Shown here: positions 16,221 through 23,143 of the stretch, piece by piece
Numbering within the stretch: the first letter of the stretch is position 1
Layout: every line of letters starts with the position of its first letter
From: Albibeggiatoa sp964388965
GTDB taxonomy: Bacteria > Pseudomonadota > Gammaproteobacteria > Beggiatoales > Beggiatoaceae
Length of the DNA: 23,143 bases
Assembly: GCA_964388965.1 (NCBI GenBank)
Contig: CAYMCP010000057.1
Coordinates: 1 to 23,143, forward strand
Direction of reading: 5' to 3'
Made by a program: the position numbers and the translations under genes
Notes under the pieces: model-generated
Seen by the model: the letters and a program-made list of their open reading frames with translations, nothing else
Database searches by the model: none
What the model was told of the DNA's origin: nothing

Positions 16221-16401
16221 TTGTTTAGGTGTTCGATAAGAATGAAAAGGGAAGTTGGTGCAAATCCAACACTACCCCCGTAGCGGTAAGTAAATTTTAC
16301 AATTCAAATACCACTGTGCGTTGCACGGGAAGGTGAATTGCTTTGTTACGAGTCCGAAGACCTGCCTAAACAATTATCAACATCGTGTTGCGGAGGGCAA
16401 C
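16221..16401 (+). promoter_or_regulatory. Cobalamin riboswitch
   Basis: The closing stem TTGTTTAGG (16221-16229) pairs with CCTAAACAA (16365-16373). Within are the conserved parts of the family: AAAAGGGAAGTTGGTG....CAAATCCAAC, hairpin CTAC-CCCC-GTAG (16272-16283, stem/loop 5) then CGGTAAG, the B12 box ACCACTGTGCG near 16310, and ACGGGAAGG..(GA)GTCCGAAGACCTGCC. Downstream hairpin GTTGC-GGAGG-GCAAC (16387-16401) has a G-rich loop able to pair with the CCCC loop, as the L5-L13 kissing contact does. It would sense adenosylcobalamin or a related form and lower expression of the receptor gene. The trapped GGAGG is the ribosome site of a leader ORF, not of the receptor. Confidence 0.95.
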
Positions 16402-16406
16402 CGAAA

Positions 16407-16460
16407 ATGTTAATGCAATCTCGATTACTGATCTCTGATTTAAAAATCATTACTAATTAA
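16407..16460 (+). CDS. Putative leader peptide after the riboswitch
   Basis: A 17-codon ORF begins ATG TTA ATG CAA and ends TAA, ten bases after GGAGG in the loop of the riboswitch's distal hairpin. That spacing is right for initiation. The receptor's own ATG is 80 bp beyond the ORF's stop and has its own ribosome site. It may be a translated leader whose initiation is what cobalamin controls, or a chance ORF. The peptide has no recognisable feature. Confidence 0.35.
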   Translation: MLMQSRLLISDLKIITN

Positions 16461-16539
16461 TAAATAATAAATATCGAAATTATTAACTTCTTAGCCTCTC
16501 TGCACACTTTCATAATTGTTTTATAAGGAAGTGTGTTTT

Positions 16540-18354
16540 ATGAAAAAATTACTTATTGGTTTGATTGCAAGCTCGGTATCATTAAGTCATGCGGACGAAT
16601 TTTTGCCAGAGATGGTAGTCACGGCAACACGTAGCGCACAGACCATAGACGAAACCTTAGCCGCAGTTAGCATTATTACCCGTGAAGACATCCTTCAATC
16701 TCAAGCAATAGATTTACCCGCATTATTACAAGCAAAAGCAGGTGTAGATGTTGTGCGCTCAGGTGGTATGGGACAAGCCGCAACAATATTTGTGCGCGGT
16801 ACGGAATCAGATCACACCTTAATTTTATTAGATGGTGTCAAAATTAGTTCGGCAACGCTGGGCTTATCTCTATTACAACATATCCCACTTGCACAAATAG
16901 AACGAATTGAAATAGTACGAGGAGCACGTTCAGCTTTGTACGGCTCGGAGGCTATTGGTGGAGTGATTCAGATTTTTACGCGCAAACCTAAAATTGGTAA
17001 ACCACAAATTCAGGCGCAACTTGGTGCTGGAACAGATAATTATTATCAGACAAGTATTCATGCAGGACATCGTTTAGCGCGTAGTTGGTTAAGTATTACT
17101 GCAAATCATGAGCGTACTGATGGTTTTAATAGCTGTCAGGGCAGTTTATCTGCGGGTTGTTTTACGATTGAGCCAGATGAGGATGGTTATAAAAACTCGG
17201 CATTCAATTTAAACACAGGCTATCAAATTGATAGTGACAACAGTGTGGAATTACAAGCAATGCGGGTGCAAGGTCATAACGAATTTGATGCGGCATTTGG
17301 TGGCAATGAAACAGATTTTACAAAGCAGATTATTGGTTTTAACTTTGACAGTGTGTTAAATGACAATTGGGTGACGCAATTTAAAGTAGCAAACTACGTT
17401 GGCAAAGATGAAAATTCAAGTAATGAGGTGATGACAACGCTGTTTGAGACTTCACGTTATCAATTTAGTTGGCAAAACGATATTTTTATTAATGATAATC
17501 ATGGTATTAACGTTGGCTATGATTTTCAGGATGAAAAAGTTGAAAGTACAACCCGTTATATTGAGTCAGAACGCGATAATCAAGGTTTTTTCTTGCAGTA
17601 TCAAGCGCGATTTGGTGCATTTTCTGCGATTACAGGTCTACGTTATGACGACAATCAACAGTTTGGGCAGCACAGTACCGGACACATCAGTTTAGGCTAT
17701 AAATTCACGCCGAATTTACGTTTAATGGCAGCTTACGGTACTGCATTTAAAGCCCCAACGTTTAATGAATTATATTATCCATTTTTTGGCAATCCAGACC
17801 TTGAGCCTGAGAAAGCTGATAGTTATGAGTTCGGTTTATTAGGTCAAGGACAAGGTTATCAATGGGGTTTGAATTTGTATCGCACTGATATTAAAGAATT
17901 AATTGCAACGAGTTACGATCCCATAACGCAAAATTATTTTGCAGCCAATGTAGATGAGGCAGAAATTATGGGGATAGATGCAAGTTTAAAATGGCAATGG
18001 CAACAATGGATGATGAGTAGTGAATTAAGTTGGCTCAAACCAGAGGATAAAACAACCGGTTTAACATTAGCGCGCCGAGCAGAAAAATCTGCCAAAATTG
18101 GGTTAATACGTCAACTAGGTGATATTCAATTGGGAGCGGAGTGGCTTGCACAAAGTCATCGTTTTGATGATAAAGCTAATCAAATACGTTTAGCAGGTTA
18201 TGGTTTGTTAAATTTAACTGCGAGTTATAGTTTACGCCCAAATTGGACGTTTAACCTCAAGTTGAATAATGTATTAGATAAAAGTTATGAATTGGCGCGT
18301 TTATATAATACAGAAGGACGTAGTATCTACGCCACTTTACGTTATCAGTATTAG
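16540..18354 (+). CDS. btuB: TonB-dependent receptor, BtuB-like
   Basis: 604 residues from ATG at 16540, with AAGGA ten bases upstream; a TTG eight codons earlier has no such site. A signal peptide (about 1-18) precedes DEFLPEMVVTATR, which carries the TonB box. The plug domain follows (about 30-145, including VRGTES..TLILLDGV and VRGARSALYGSEAIGGVI), then a beta-barrel of alternating strands. The end, NVLDKSYELARLYNTEGRSIYATLRYQY, has the C-terminal aromatic required for outer-membrane insertion and closely resembles BtuB. With the cobalamin riboswitch in its leader, transport of B12 or another corrinoid across the outer membrane is a firm inference. BtuF/BtuCD are not adjacent. The gene is followed by a hairpin shared with the convergent cytochrome gene. 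Confidence 0.93.
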   Translation: MKKLLIGLIASSVSLSHADEFLPEMVVTATRSAQTIDETLAAVSIITREDILQSQAIDLPALLQAKAGVDVVRSGGMGQAATIFVRGTESDHTLILLDGVKISSATLGLSLLQHIPLAQIERIEIVRGARSALYGSEAIGGVIQIFTRKPKIGKPQIQAQLGAGTDNYYQTSIHAGHRLARSWLSITANHERTDGFNSCQGSLSAGCFTIEPDEDGYKNSAFNLNTGYQIDSDNSVELQAMRVQGHNEFDAAFGGNETDFTKQIIGFNFDSVLNDNWVTQFKVANYVGKDENSSNEVMTTLFETSRYQFSWQNDIFINDNHGINVGYDFQDEKVESTTRYIESERDNQGFFLQYQARFGAFSAITGLRYDDNQQFGQHSTGHISLGYKFTPNLRLMAAYGTAFKAPTFNELYYPFFGNPDLEPEKADSYEFGLLGQGQGYQWGLNLYRTDIKELIATSYDPITQNYFAANVDEAEIMGIDASLKWQWQQWMMSSELSWLKPEDKTTGLTLARRAEKSAKIGLIRQLGDIQLGAEWLAQSHRFDDKANQIRLAGYGLLNLTASYSLRPNWTFNLKLNNVLDKSYELARLYNTEGRSIYATLRYQY

Positions 18355-18377
18355 ACTTATTTTGTATCACATAAAAA

Positions 18378-18422
18378 ACGCTAAGTGTGATCATTTAATT
18401 CTTAAATCTTAGCACTTAGCGT
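18378..18422. terminator. Bidirectional terminator, strong for the minus strand
   Basis: Inverted arms ACGCTAAGTG (18378-18387) and CACTTAGCGT (18413-18422) form a 10-bp stem with a 25-base loop that can fold further. On the minus strand it is followed by a run of T (plus-strand AAAAAA at 18373-18378), which is an intrinsic terminator for the cytochrome gene. In the plus direction only TATTGAATATATT follows, so it is weaker for btuB. Confidence 0.75.
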
Positions 18423-18432
18423 ATTGAATATA

Positions 18433-19695
18433 TTACTGATAAATCAACTTTTCTGCATGAGCAATAATGCGTGGCTGTTTTAACTCATGGGGAATTTCCA
18501 TAAAGCGTTGCTTTAAAGCTGGCAACAGCAAGTCGTAATACAACTCTGCACGTACAACTGCTACACTATATTGTGGAATACGATAGCGTAACGTTCTGAT
18601 TTCGCCGGGACGCAAACGTGAATCTTCACCTTGCTTAGTCGCTTTAGGTGGTGGTGCGGGCTTATCGTTGTCGTCTAACAATCGCAACATTAACATAGCT
18701 TGTGGATCGTCCCGGATTGGGTGTTGTTGTGCATTTTGCCACAAAGGTTGTCCCATTGCATTGTATGCTGTTATTTTTAAAAATAAATTTCTAAAAGGTG
18801 CGCCAGTTGGCATATTGTGCGGTAACATATTTTGCAATTCCACTTGAGCAAGGATTTCATCACCTTCTTTCTGTGTATGCAACAACATAATCACACCACG
18901 TTCTACCATTGGTTGTACATGTCCTCCCGGCATAGTGTGATCTGCAAAACCGTTCGTTACTGGCATGTGGCATTGCTGACAATTGAAATTACCACTACTA
19001 CTAAATTCTTCACCCGTATTACACAACGGCACACCATTTGGATTATTACGTCTTTCGTGGCAGCCAAGACATAATTGACTAGTACGCAATATGGCGGTAT
19101 TACTTTCCATAGGGAAGGGGTGGAAAGAGGGAGAAGCTAAACCCGGTGGCGTAACCTGTGCGACTGGAGAAAATACTTTACCAGAAGGTGCTTGTAAAAT
19201 ATCACTCATCTCATAAGCATCAATTCCCAATTTTAGCTTGCCGTCGGGTTCATCTGGCATCACACCTTTATAACCCTTGATTGTATGACAAGTTAAACAA
19301 TTCACGCCTTCACTGTAAGCTGGTATTGCATCTAATTTAGTTTTTTTATCTCGCGCTGCATTCGGTGCATGACATTTTAAGCACATTGGGTAAGAGCCAG
19401 AGGCTTTATGTTTTGTACCTTCTTCGCGTGGATTGCCCACTTCGCTATGATACAAAGCGGCATGAATAGGGCTTTTTAAGGCAGTACTTTTAGCGTGCAT
19501 GGAATTTTTCCATTGATCATAAATTTCCCGATGACAATCACGGCAAGCTTCAGCACTCAAATGATGTGGTTTTTCGCCTAAAGACATAGGCGTTGCAGGT
19601 GGTGGAAAATATCTATCACTTCCCGGTGGGATATTTACTTCCGCCCAAACCGTGTTTGGTATTAACAATATTAATAAAAACAAATATTTAAACAT
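18433..19695 (-). CDS. Pentaheme c-type cytochrome, c554-like
   Basis: 420 residues with a signal peptide (about 1-19, ending VWAE) for export to the periplasm. Five CxxCH haem sites start at residues 51 (CRDCH), 105 (CLKCH), 133 (CLTCH), 209 (CLGCH) and 239 (CQQCH). Extra histidines such as those near 66, 78, 95 and the HTMPGGH stretch could be distal ligands. The half after residue 270 has no haem sites and looks like a beta-sandwich: LPHNMPTGAPFRNLFLKI and GEIRTLRYRIPQ. This arrangement resembles cytochrome c554-family multiheme proteins, which carry electrons to or from nitrogen or sulfur compounds. The partner oxidoreductase is not seen. GGAGG lies seven to eight bases before the ATG. 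An extended -10 (TGCTATGAT, minus strand, 19826-19834) is a candidate promoter. Confidence 0.88.
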   Translation of the reverse strand: MFKYLFLLILLIPNTVWAEVNIPPGSDRYFPPPATPMSLGEKPHHLSAEACRDCHREIYDQWKNSMHAKSTALKSPIHAALYHSEVGNPREEGTKHKASGSYPMCLKCHAPNAARDKKTKLDAIPAYSEGVNCLTCHTIKGYKGVMPDEPDGKLKLGIDAYEMSDILQAPSGKVFSPVAQVTPPGLASPSFHPFPMESNTAILRTSQLCLGCHERRNNPNGVPLCNTGEEFSSSGNFNCQQCHMPVTNGFADHTMPGGHVQPMVERGVIMLLHTQKEGDEILAQVELQNMLPHNMPTGAPFRNLFLKITAYNAMGQPLWQNAQQHPIRDDPQAMLMLRLLDDNDKPAPPPKATKQGEDSRLRPGEIRTLRYRIPQYSVAVVRAELYYDLLLPALKQRFMEIPHELKQPRIIAHAEKLIYQ

Positions 19696-19986
19696 AGCTA
19701 ATCCTCCAATGACAGTTTTTTGTGAATTTAAAAAATTGCAATGAAAACATGATTTTTAATCCACGTTATAATGGTTTATTTACATCAAGCAATGATGCTA
19801 TTCATTAAGCACCACGCTGAATTTTATCATAGCACAATTAACTGCTGTTTACTGATAATTGCGCAATTCAGAATCACCAAAATAGAACTTAGATGCTCTG
19901 CGTCTTAGATAATAAAAAATTAAAACTACAGATTACAAATAAGCTCTGTAAAACCAACATCTCAACTAGACATAAATTAAATGCTT
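19696..19986. other. Intergenic region, cytochrome to lipoprotein
   Basis: About 290 bp. It holds the minus-strand extended -10 TGCTATGAT (19826-19834) of the cytochrome gene, a perfect 12-bp palindrome AATTGCGCAATT (19857-19868) upstream of it that could be an operator, and a degenerate hairpin AGATGC-TCT-GCGTCT (19891-19905). On the minus strand that hairpin reads AGACGC-AGA-GCATCT and looks like the GGACGC-AGA-GCGTCC stem of the dispersed repeats. The lipoprotein gene has no clear terminator here. Confidence 0.45.
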
Positions 19987-20580
19987 TTAACGTCTTTCTT
20001 CGCGTGAATCGTGAGAGCTTGAGCTGCTGCCGCTACTCGAACGACTGTCGGACGAAGGAAAATCATTATCTCTGCGACTACTACTGCTGGATGAAGATGA
20101 TGGTTGTCTTGATGGTTGCGACGCTTCATAACGTTCTGAACGAGAATCATGATGTGAGTTATCACGAGTAGGAGATGAGCTTGGTTGGTAAGTTGGTCCT
20201 GTATGTACCGATTTATTTACTTCTGAACGTTCGTAACGACTGTCATGATTGTTTGGTGGATTGTTTGGTGATGTTGAGTGAGCATCATAAGGACTTGGGT
20301 TATTACTTGATTCATAACGTTCTTTTTCGTAGCTATCCCAATAAGGTTTGTTATTTGTTGCGGGTGGAGGAGCGGGTTTATATACCTCATTTCGTTCTTG
20401 ACGGCTATCATGTTGCTCGTCGCGCCGATAATAGCGATCATTATAACGACGATCTTCGTAAGGATAGTTAGTGCGCGGATAATCTCGGCGATAATTTGGA
20501 TCATCATGGCGATCATCATGGAAAGCACAGGACGGTAAAAATACCACAACTAAACTGATATAAATTAGGGTGCGTAACAT
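19987..20580 (-). CDS. Low-complexity lipoprotein with HDSRxER repeats
   Basis: 197 residues from ATG at 20580 (GAGGA seven bases before it); the frame stays open upstream through the tandem repeats but those codons are not expected to be translated. A lipoprotein signal ends in the lipobox FLPSC with Cys18. The rest is Arg-, Tyr-, Ser- and Asp-rich, likely disordered. HDSR motifs occur at residues 57, 112, 144 and 190, in the pattern HDSRxERxE(V/A), with poly-Ser stretches near 161-168 and 182-189. Net charge is balanced between Arg/Lys and Asp/Glu. No family is recognised. It would sit on a membrane, most likely the outer one given Ala19, and might form a charged surface layer. The long 5' array of 72-bp repeats lies directly upstream. 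Confidence 0.7.
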   Translation of the reverse strand: MLRTLIYISLVVVFLPSCAFHDDRHDDPNYRRDYPRTNYPYEDRRYNDRYYRRDEQHDSRQERNEVYKPAPPPATNNKPYWDSYEKERYESSNNPSPYDAHSTSPNNPPNNHDSRYERSEVNKSVHTGPTYQPSSSPTRDNSHHDSRSERYEASQPSRQPSSSSSSSSRRDNDFPSSDSRSSSGSSSSSHDSREERR

Positions 20581-20633
20581 AATGTTTTCCTCAATTGTCA
20601 GTAAATTTTTTGAAATATTGCATGATACATTTA

Positions 20634-20838
20634 AATTTTTTTTCTTACAAATACCGTTAGTGTCCGTCAAGGTAGGTAATAGGAAGTAAATAAAAATGAG
20701 CAGATAAATTTTTTTCTTACAAATACCGTTAGTGTCCGTCAAAGTAGGTAACAGGAAGTAAATAAAAATGAGCAGATAAATTTTTTTAAATTTTTTTCTT
20801 ACAAATGCCGTTAGTGTCCGTCAAAGTAGATAATAGGG
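20634..20838. repeat. 72-bp tandem repeat, about 2.6 copies
   Basis: A unit starting TTTCTTACAAATACCG occurs at 20641, 20713 and 20795. The first spacing is 72 bp and the second 82 bp, the extra 10 bp being a second AAATTTTTTT. The third copy is cut at about 45 bp. Copies differ by a few bases only. Each contains CCGTTA-GTGT-CCGTCA, a 10-bp-phased direct repeat. On the minus strand each gives TTGACG, then 17 bases, then TAAGAA, a possible promoter pointing to the lipoprotein gene. Confidence 0.85.
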
Positions 20839-20849
20839 AAAAGTAAAAA

Positions 20850-20958
20850 AACTGAAAACTCTGAAAAAGTTTGTAAGTCATTGATTTTAGGTGGAGCGTA
20901 TTTACATAAGTGATTGATTTTATTATAGGCAAAAAAAGTTTTTCGGAGTTCTCAGTAA
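20850..20958. repeat. Imperfect 22-bp inverted repeat pair
   Basis: ACTGAAAACTCTGAAAAAG at 20850-20868 and its inverse at about 20938-20958 match at roughly 19 of 22 positions when extended to both ends, with about 65 bp between. A third copy lies at 37-55 in the tail of the VWA gene, inverted. The layout (short inverted ends, non-coding centre) would suit a small mobile unit or a long hairpin. Confidence 0.55.
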
Positions 20959-20991
20959 AAAAAGTAATAAAAATTTAATATAAATTAGGGC

Positions 20992-21020
20992 TTGACTTTA
21001 TTGGAATAGGAGGCTAAATT
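20992..21020 (+). promoter_or_regulatory. Candidate promoter for the repeat-domain protein
   Basis: TTGACT (20992-20997) and TAAATT (21015-21020) are separated by 17 bases. If used, the transcript of the gene at 21320 would have a leader of about 290 bases carrying the palindrome at 21078-21096 and the hairpin at 21250-21283. Confidence 0.45.
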
Positions 21021-21249
21021 TCGCGCCTAACGAATTAAAAAAATATTTCGTAGAAATTAATTCAAAGGTAGCATTTCATAATAAATTGTTTATTATTCCG
21101 ACTAGAATAGTAAAGTATATCTCTAAATTGTAATTGTTATCTTATTGATTTTTAAGTAGAAAAGCTTTGAAAGTTATTTTTAGATTAGGAATAATCGTTA
21201 AGATTTAATAACATACAGATTGAATTAAAAGCAGTGAGTTTTATTAGAT

Positions 21250-21283
21250 GGATAGACCAAGTGTTTATCGTACTTGACTATCC
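21250..21283 (+). promoter_or_regulatory. Leader hairpin before the repeat-domain gene
   Basis: GGATAG pairs with CTATCC and, after a small internal loop, CAAGT pairs with ACTTG around a nine-base loop. This eleven-base-pair stem ends about 18 bases before the Shine-Dalgarno sequence. There is no T-tract, so it is not a terminator. It could stabilise the transcript or bind a regulator. Confidence 0.45.
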
Positions 21284-21319
21284 TTATTCCACAACGTCCT
21301 CGTTAAAAGGAGACATATC

Positions 21320-23098
21320 ATGAAATGGTATAATTATACCACACCCCAGCTTCGGCTGCCAGATAAGTGGCTATTCACTTGTCTATCTCTGCTGCTTTTG
21401 TTTGCATCTCAGGTGCAAGCGTATGAAGCAAAAATCCGTTTTTTGGATTTATCTAATCAACCTGTAGCTGGTCTCACGGTCACAGCAGGTGGCAAAACAG
21501 CTAGCTATTCTGGAGATTCTTACACGATAACTGACTTAGTTGAGGGTCAACATACTCTTAGCATGTCGGCTGGTGGCTATAAACCATACAGTGTTGATTT
21601 TTATGTCGGTGCTAATGACCGCACATACGATGGCAAAAGTGTTTATGCTATTAAGTCTAGTAATGGTTACAGAGTTACTGGAAAGGTATTGAGCAATGAT
21701 GACGGCTCTGGCATAGCAGGTGTGACAGTTTCCTCTGATGGTAGCAGCGCGACTACAAACGCGAGTGGTGAGTATACTATCTATTTTTCTGAAGCTGGCA
21801 ACCGTACTCTGAATTTTAGCAAATCAGGCTATCCTAGCGTAGTCAGCAGCGTTGGTTTAAGTGATAGTAGACCAGCAACCACTACTCAAACATGGATGCG
21901 TGTCGGTTTAGCTAGAATTGTATTTAGAGACTTTGCTGGTCAACCTGTCTCTGGTCTTAGCGTTAAAGTTGGGAGTAAATCTGCCGAATTTAGTAACGGA
22001 GCCTATACTGTTTCTGAACTTTCTGAAGGAAGCTACACTTTGACCATGTCTTCTGCTGGTTATAAGTCTTTTTCCAGAGATTTCTCTATATCTTCCAGTT
22101 ATTCACAAGCAAATCTAGGTTATCACTACGCTCTCAAATCGAGTGGCAGCTACGTGATCAAAGGAGCTGTATCTAATGAAAATGGCATGGGCGTGCCCGG
22201 TGTTGCGGTATCTTTCACTTATGGTAGTGCTGTAACTGGAGAAGATGGCAGCTATAGCATTTCTTTTTCAGAACCCGGCAATTATACAGCATCGTTTCAA
22301 AAAACTGGTTATTTAGATGTTACTAGAAATTTTAGCATTAGTGACAGTTCTCCCTTTGCAAATTTGGATGTCAAAATAGTAACTGGCTATACCGTGTCTG
22401 GCTATGTTTATGGTGCAGATAGTCGTGGATTAGAAGGAGTTACAGTGCAAGTTGGAGGGAAAACTGGTACAACTAATGCGCAAGGCTCTTATACGATAAC
22501 AGGTATCCAATCTGACGGCGCACATACGCTTAAATTTTCTAAGGATGGTAAATCTACAGAACGTAGCCTGAATATTTCCGCTGGTACATTTGGCTATAAC
22601 ATGGGCACTATATACTTGGTTGATGGTTATTTAATCAGTGGTAGCGTCTATGATTTATTCAATGAACCTGTGGCTGGTATCCAAGTTTCTACAGGCGGAA
22701 AAACCGCAGTAACAAACGCCGAGGGAATTTACCAAATTACAGTACCTGAAGTTGGTAGTTATACTGTTACGATTAGTCAAAGCGGCTATAAATCTGTTTC
22801 CACATCAGTTTCTTTGTATCAGAATACACCTAGTGTTGCAGCGCGTTCTATGTATGCTATCTCGCTCACAGAAGGCTATCGTATTGAAGGTAGGGTTATG
22901 TTGCTGAATGGTTCTATACCATACTCTAATGCATTAGTTGAGGTTGGTGATAAAACTGCGCGTCCTGATACTGATGGTAATTTTAAGATTGTTGGATTGG
23001 TGGAGCCTGGCACTTACGCCATGAAAGTGACTGTTGAAGGTGACGGTTACGTGCCATCGAGTAGAACATTTTCAGTTAATGATTATTCGCCTGTATAG
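21320..23098 (+). CDS. Secreted protein of seven CarboxypepD-reg-like repeats
   Basis: 592 residues; AAGGAGA precedes the ATG by seven bases. A signal peptide with a long n-region (hydrophobic core about 17-30, cleavage after VQA at 34) leads to seven repeats of about 78 residues, each with the pattern G.V.....P(V/L).G..V...G..A.T...G.Y.I..(L/F).EG..T......GY, typical of carboxypeptidase-regulatory or SpaA/Cna-B-like beta-sandwiches. Repeats 1 and 3 are alike (RI.F.D...QPV.GL.V..G.K.A) and so are 2 and 4, showing a duplicated pair. Repeats 5-7 are more uniform. There is no sorting signal, membrane helix or catalytic domain; cysteine occurs only in the signal. It is probably an extracellular or surface structural/adhesive protein. 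The last repeat ends abruptly, just where others continue into the linker. Confidence 0.82.
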   Translation: MKWYNYTTPQLRLPDKWLFTCLSLLLLFASQVQAYEAKIRFLDLSNQPVAGLTVTAGGKTASYSGDSYTITDLVEGQHTLSMSAGGYKPYSVDFYVGANDRTYDGKSVYAIKSSNGYRVTGKVLSNDDGSGIAGVTVSSDGSSATTNASGEYTIYFSEAGNRTLNFSKSGYPSVVSSVGLSDSRPATTTQTWMRVGLARIVFRDFAGQPVSGLSVKVGSKSAEFSNGAYTVSELSEGSYTLTMSSAGYKSFSRDFSISSSYSQANLGYHYALKSSGSYVIKGAVSNENGMGVPGVAVSFTYGSAVTGEDGSYSISFSEPGNYTASFQKTGYLDVTRNFSISDSSPFANLDVKIVTGYTVSGYVYGADSRGLEGVTVQVGGKTGTTNAQGSYTITGIQSDGAHTLKFSKDGKSTERSLNISAGTFGYNMGTIYLVDGYLISGSVYDLFNEPVAGIQVSTGGKTAVTNAEGIYQITVPEVGSYTVTISQSGYKSVSTSVSLYQNTPSVAARSMYAISLTEGYRIEGRVMLLNGSIPYSNALVEVGDKTARPDTDGNFKIVGLVEPGTYAMKVTVEGDGYVPSSRTFSVNDYSPV

Positions 23099-23143
23099 AA
23101 CCGATTTGAAATCTAGGTTAAGTAGCCAATCTTTTGATAAGAA

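Larger units (their letters stand above)
20581..21319. other. Long repeat-rich intergenic region
   Basis: 739 bp of AT-rich DNA between divergent genes, no credible ORF. In order: the lipoprotein leader (20581-20633), the 72-bp tandem array (20634-20838), an imperfect inverted repeat pair (20850-20871 and 20937-20958), a promoter (20992-21020), a palindrome ATAATAAA-TTG-TTTATTAT (21078-21096) and a hairpin (21250-21283) just before the next gene. Function of most of it is unknown. Confidence 0.6.

Noticed and set aside
20175..20549. Alternative-frame ORFs in the lipoprotein gene
   Set aside because: They arise from low-complexity codons; the chosen frame has a ribosome site, signal peptide and lipobox.
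20634..20838. CRISPR-like direct repeats
   Set aside because: The units are contiguous 72-bp tandem copies with no variable spacers, and no cas gene is present.

Overview
The window looks like chromosome of an AT-rich gammaproteobacterium. An SMC condensin, a BtuB-type receptor under a cobalamin riboswitch, a multiheme c-type cytochrome, a PhoX-type phosphatase and short GC-rich hairpin repeats scattered between genes would fit a large-genome sulfur oxidiser of the Beggiatoa/Thiothrix kind. That placement is inference from gene content and repeat style. No rRNA, tRNA, transposase or CRISPR array was seen.

Layout. 30-1061 (-) is a membrane-anchored von Willebrand A (BatB-like) protein, divergent from smc (1187-4678, +). 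A dispersed repeat then precedes a NorD/CbbO-type VWA protein (4993-7068, +) that has no AAA+ partner in view. A 54-residue small ORF (7209-7373, +) runs tail to tail into a two-gene minus-strand operon made of a GH57 glycoside hydrolase (7836-9005) and a CopD-like membrane protein (7365-7823). 9383-13486 is a four-gene minus-strand signalling cassette, read in transcription order as ATPase-fold regulator, STAS protein, second ATPase-fold regulator, PAS-PAS-GGDEF-EAL protein. This looks like a partner-switching module feeding cyclic-di-GMP turnover. A MITE-like element with 23-bp terminal inverted repeats lies upstream of it.

On the other side of that element, a PhoX/DUF839-type lipoprotein phosphatase (14029-15954, +) has a well-formed Pho box in its promoter. 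A cluster of GC-rich hairpins follows, then a promoter, a cobalamin riboswitch, a 17-codon leader ORF whose ribosome site is in the riboswitch's distal hairpin, and a BtuB-like receptor (16540-18354, +). A terminator separates this from a convergent pentaheme cytochrome c (18433-19695, -). Next come a low-complexity lipoprotein with four HDSRxER motifs (19987-20580, -), a 72-bp tandem repeat array, and a secreted protein of seven carboxypeptidase-regulatory-like beta-sandwich repeats (21320-23098, +).

The most interesting parts are the duplicated ATPase/STAS/GGDEF-EAL cassette, the riboswitch that appears to gate a leader ORF rather than the receptor directly, the Pho box that agrees with the PhoX call, the unassigned small ORF, and several repeat families that contribute to promoters, untranslated regions and possibly a protein C-terminus.
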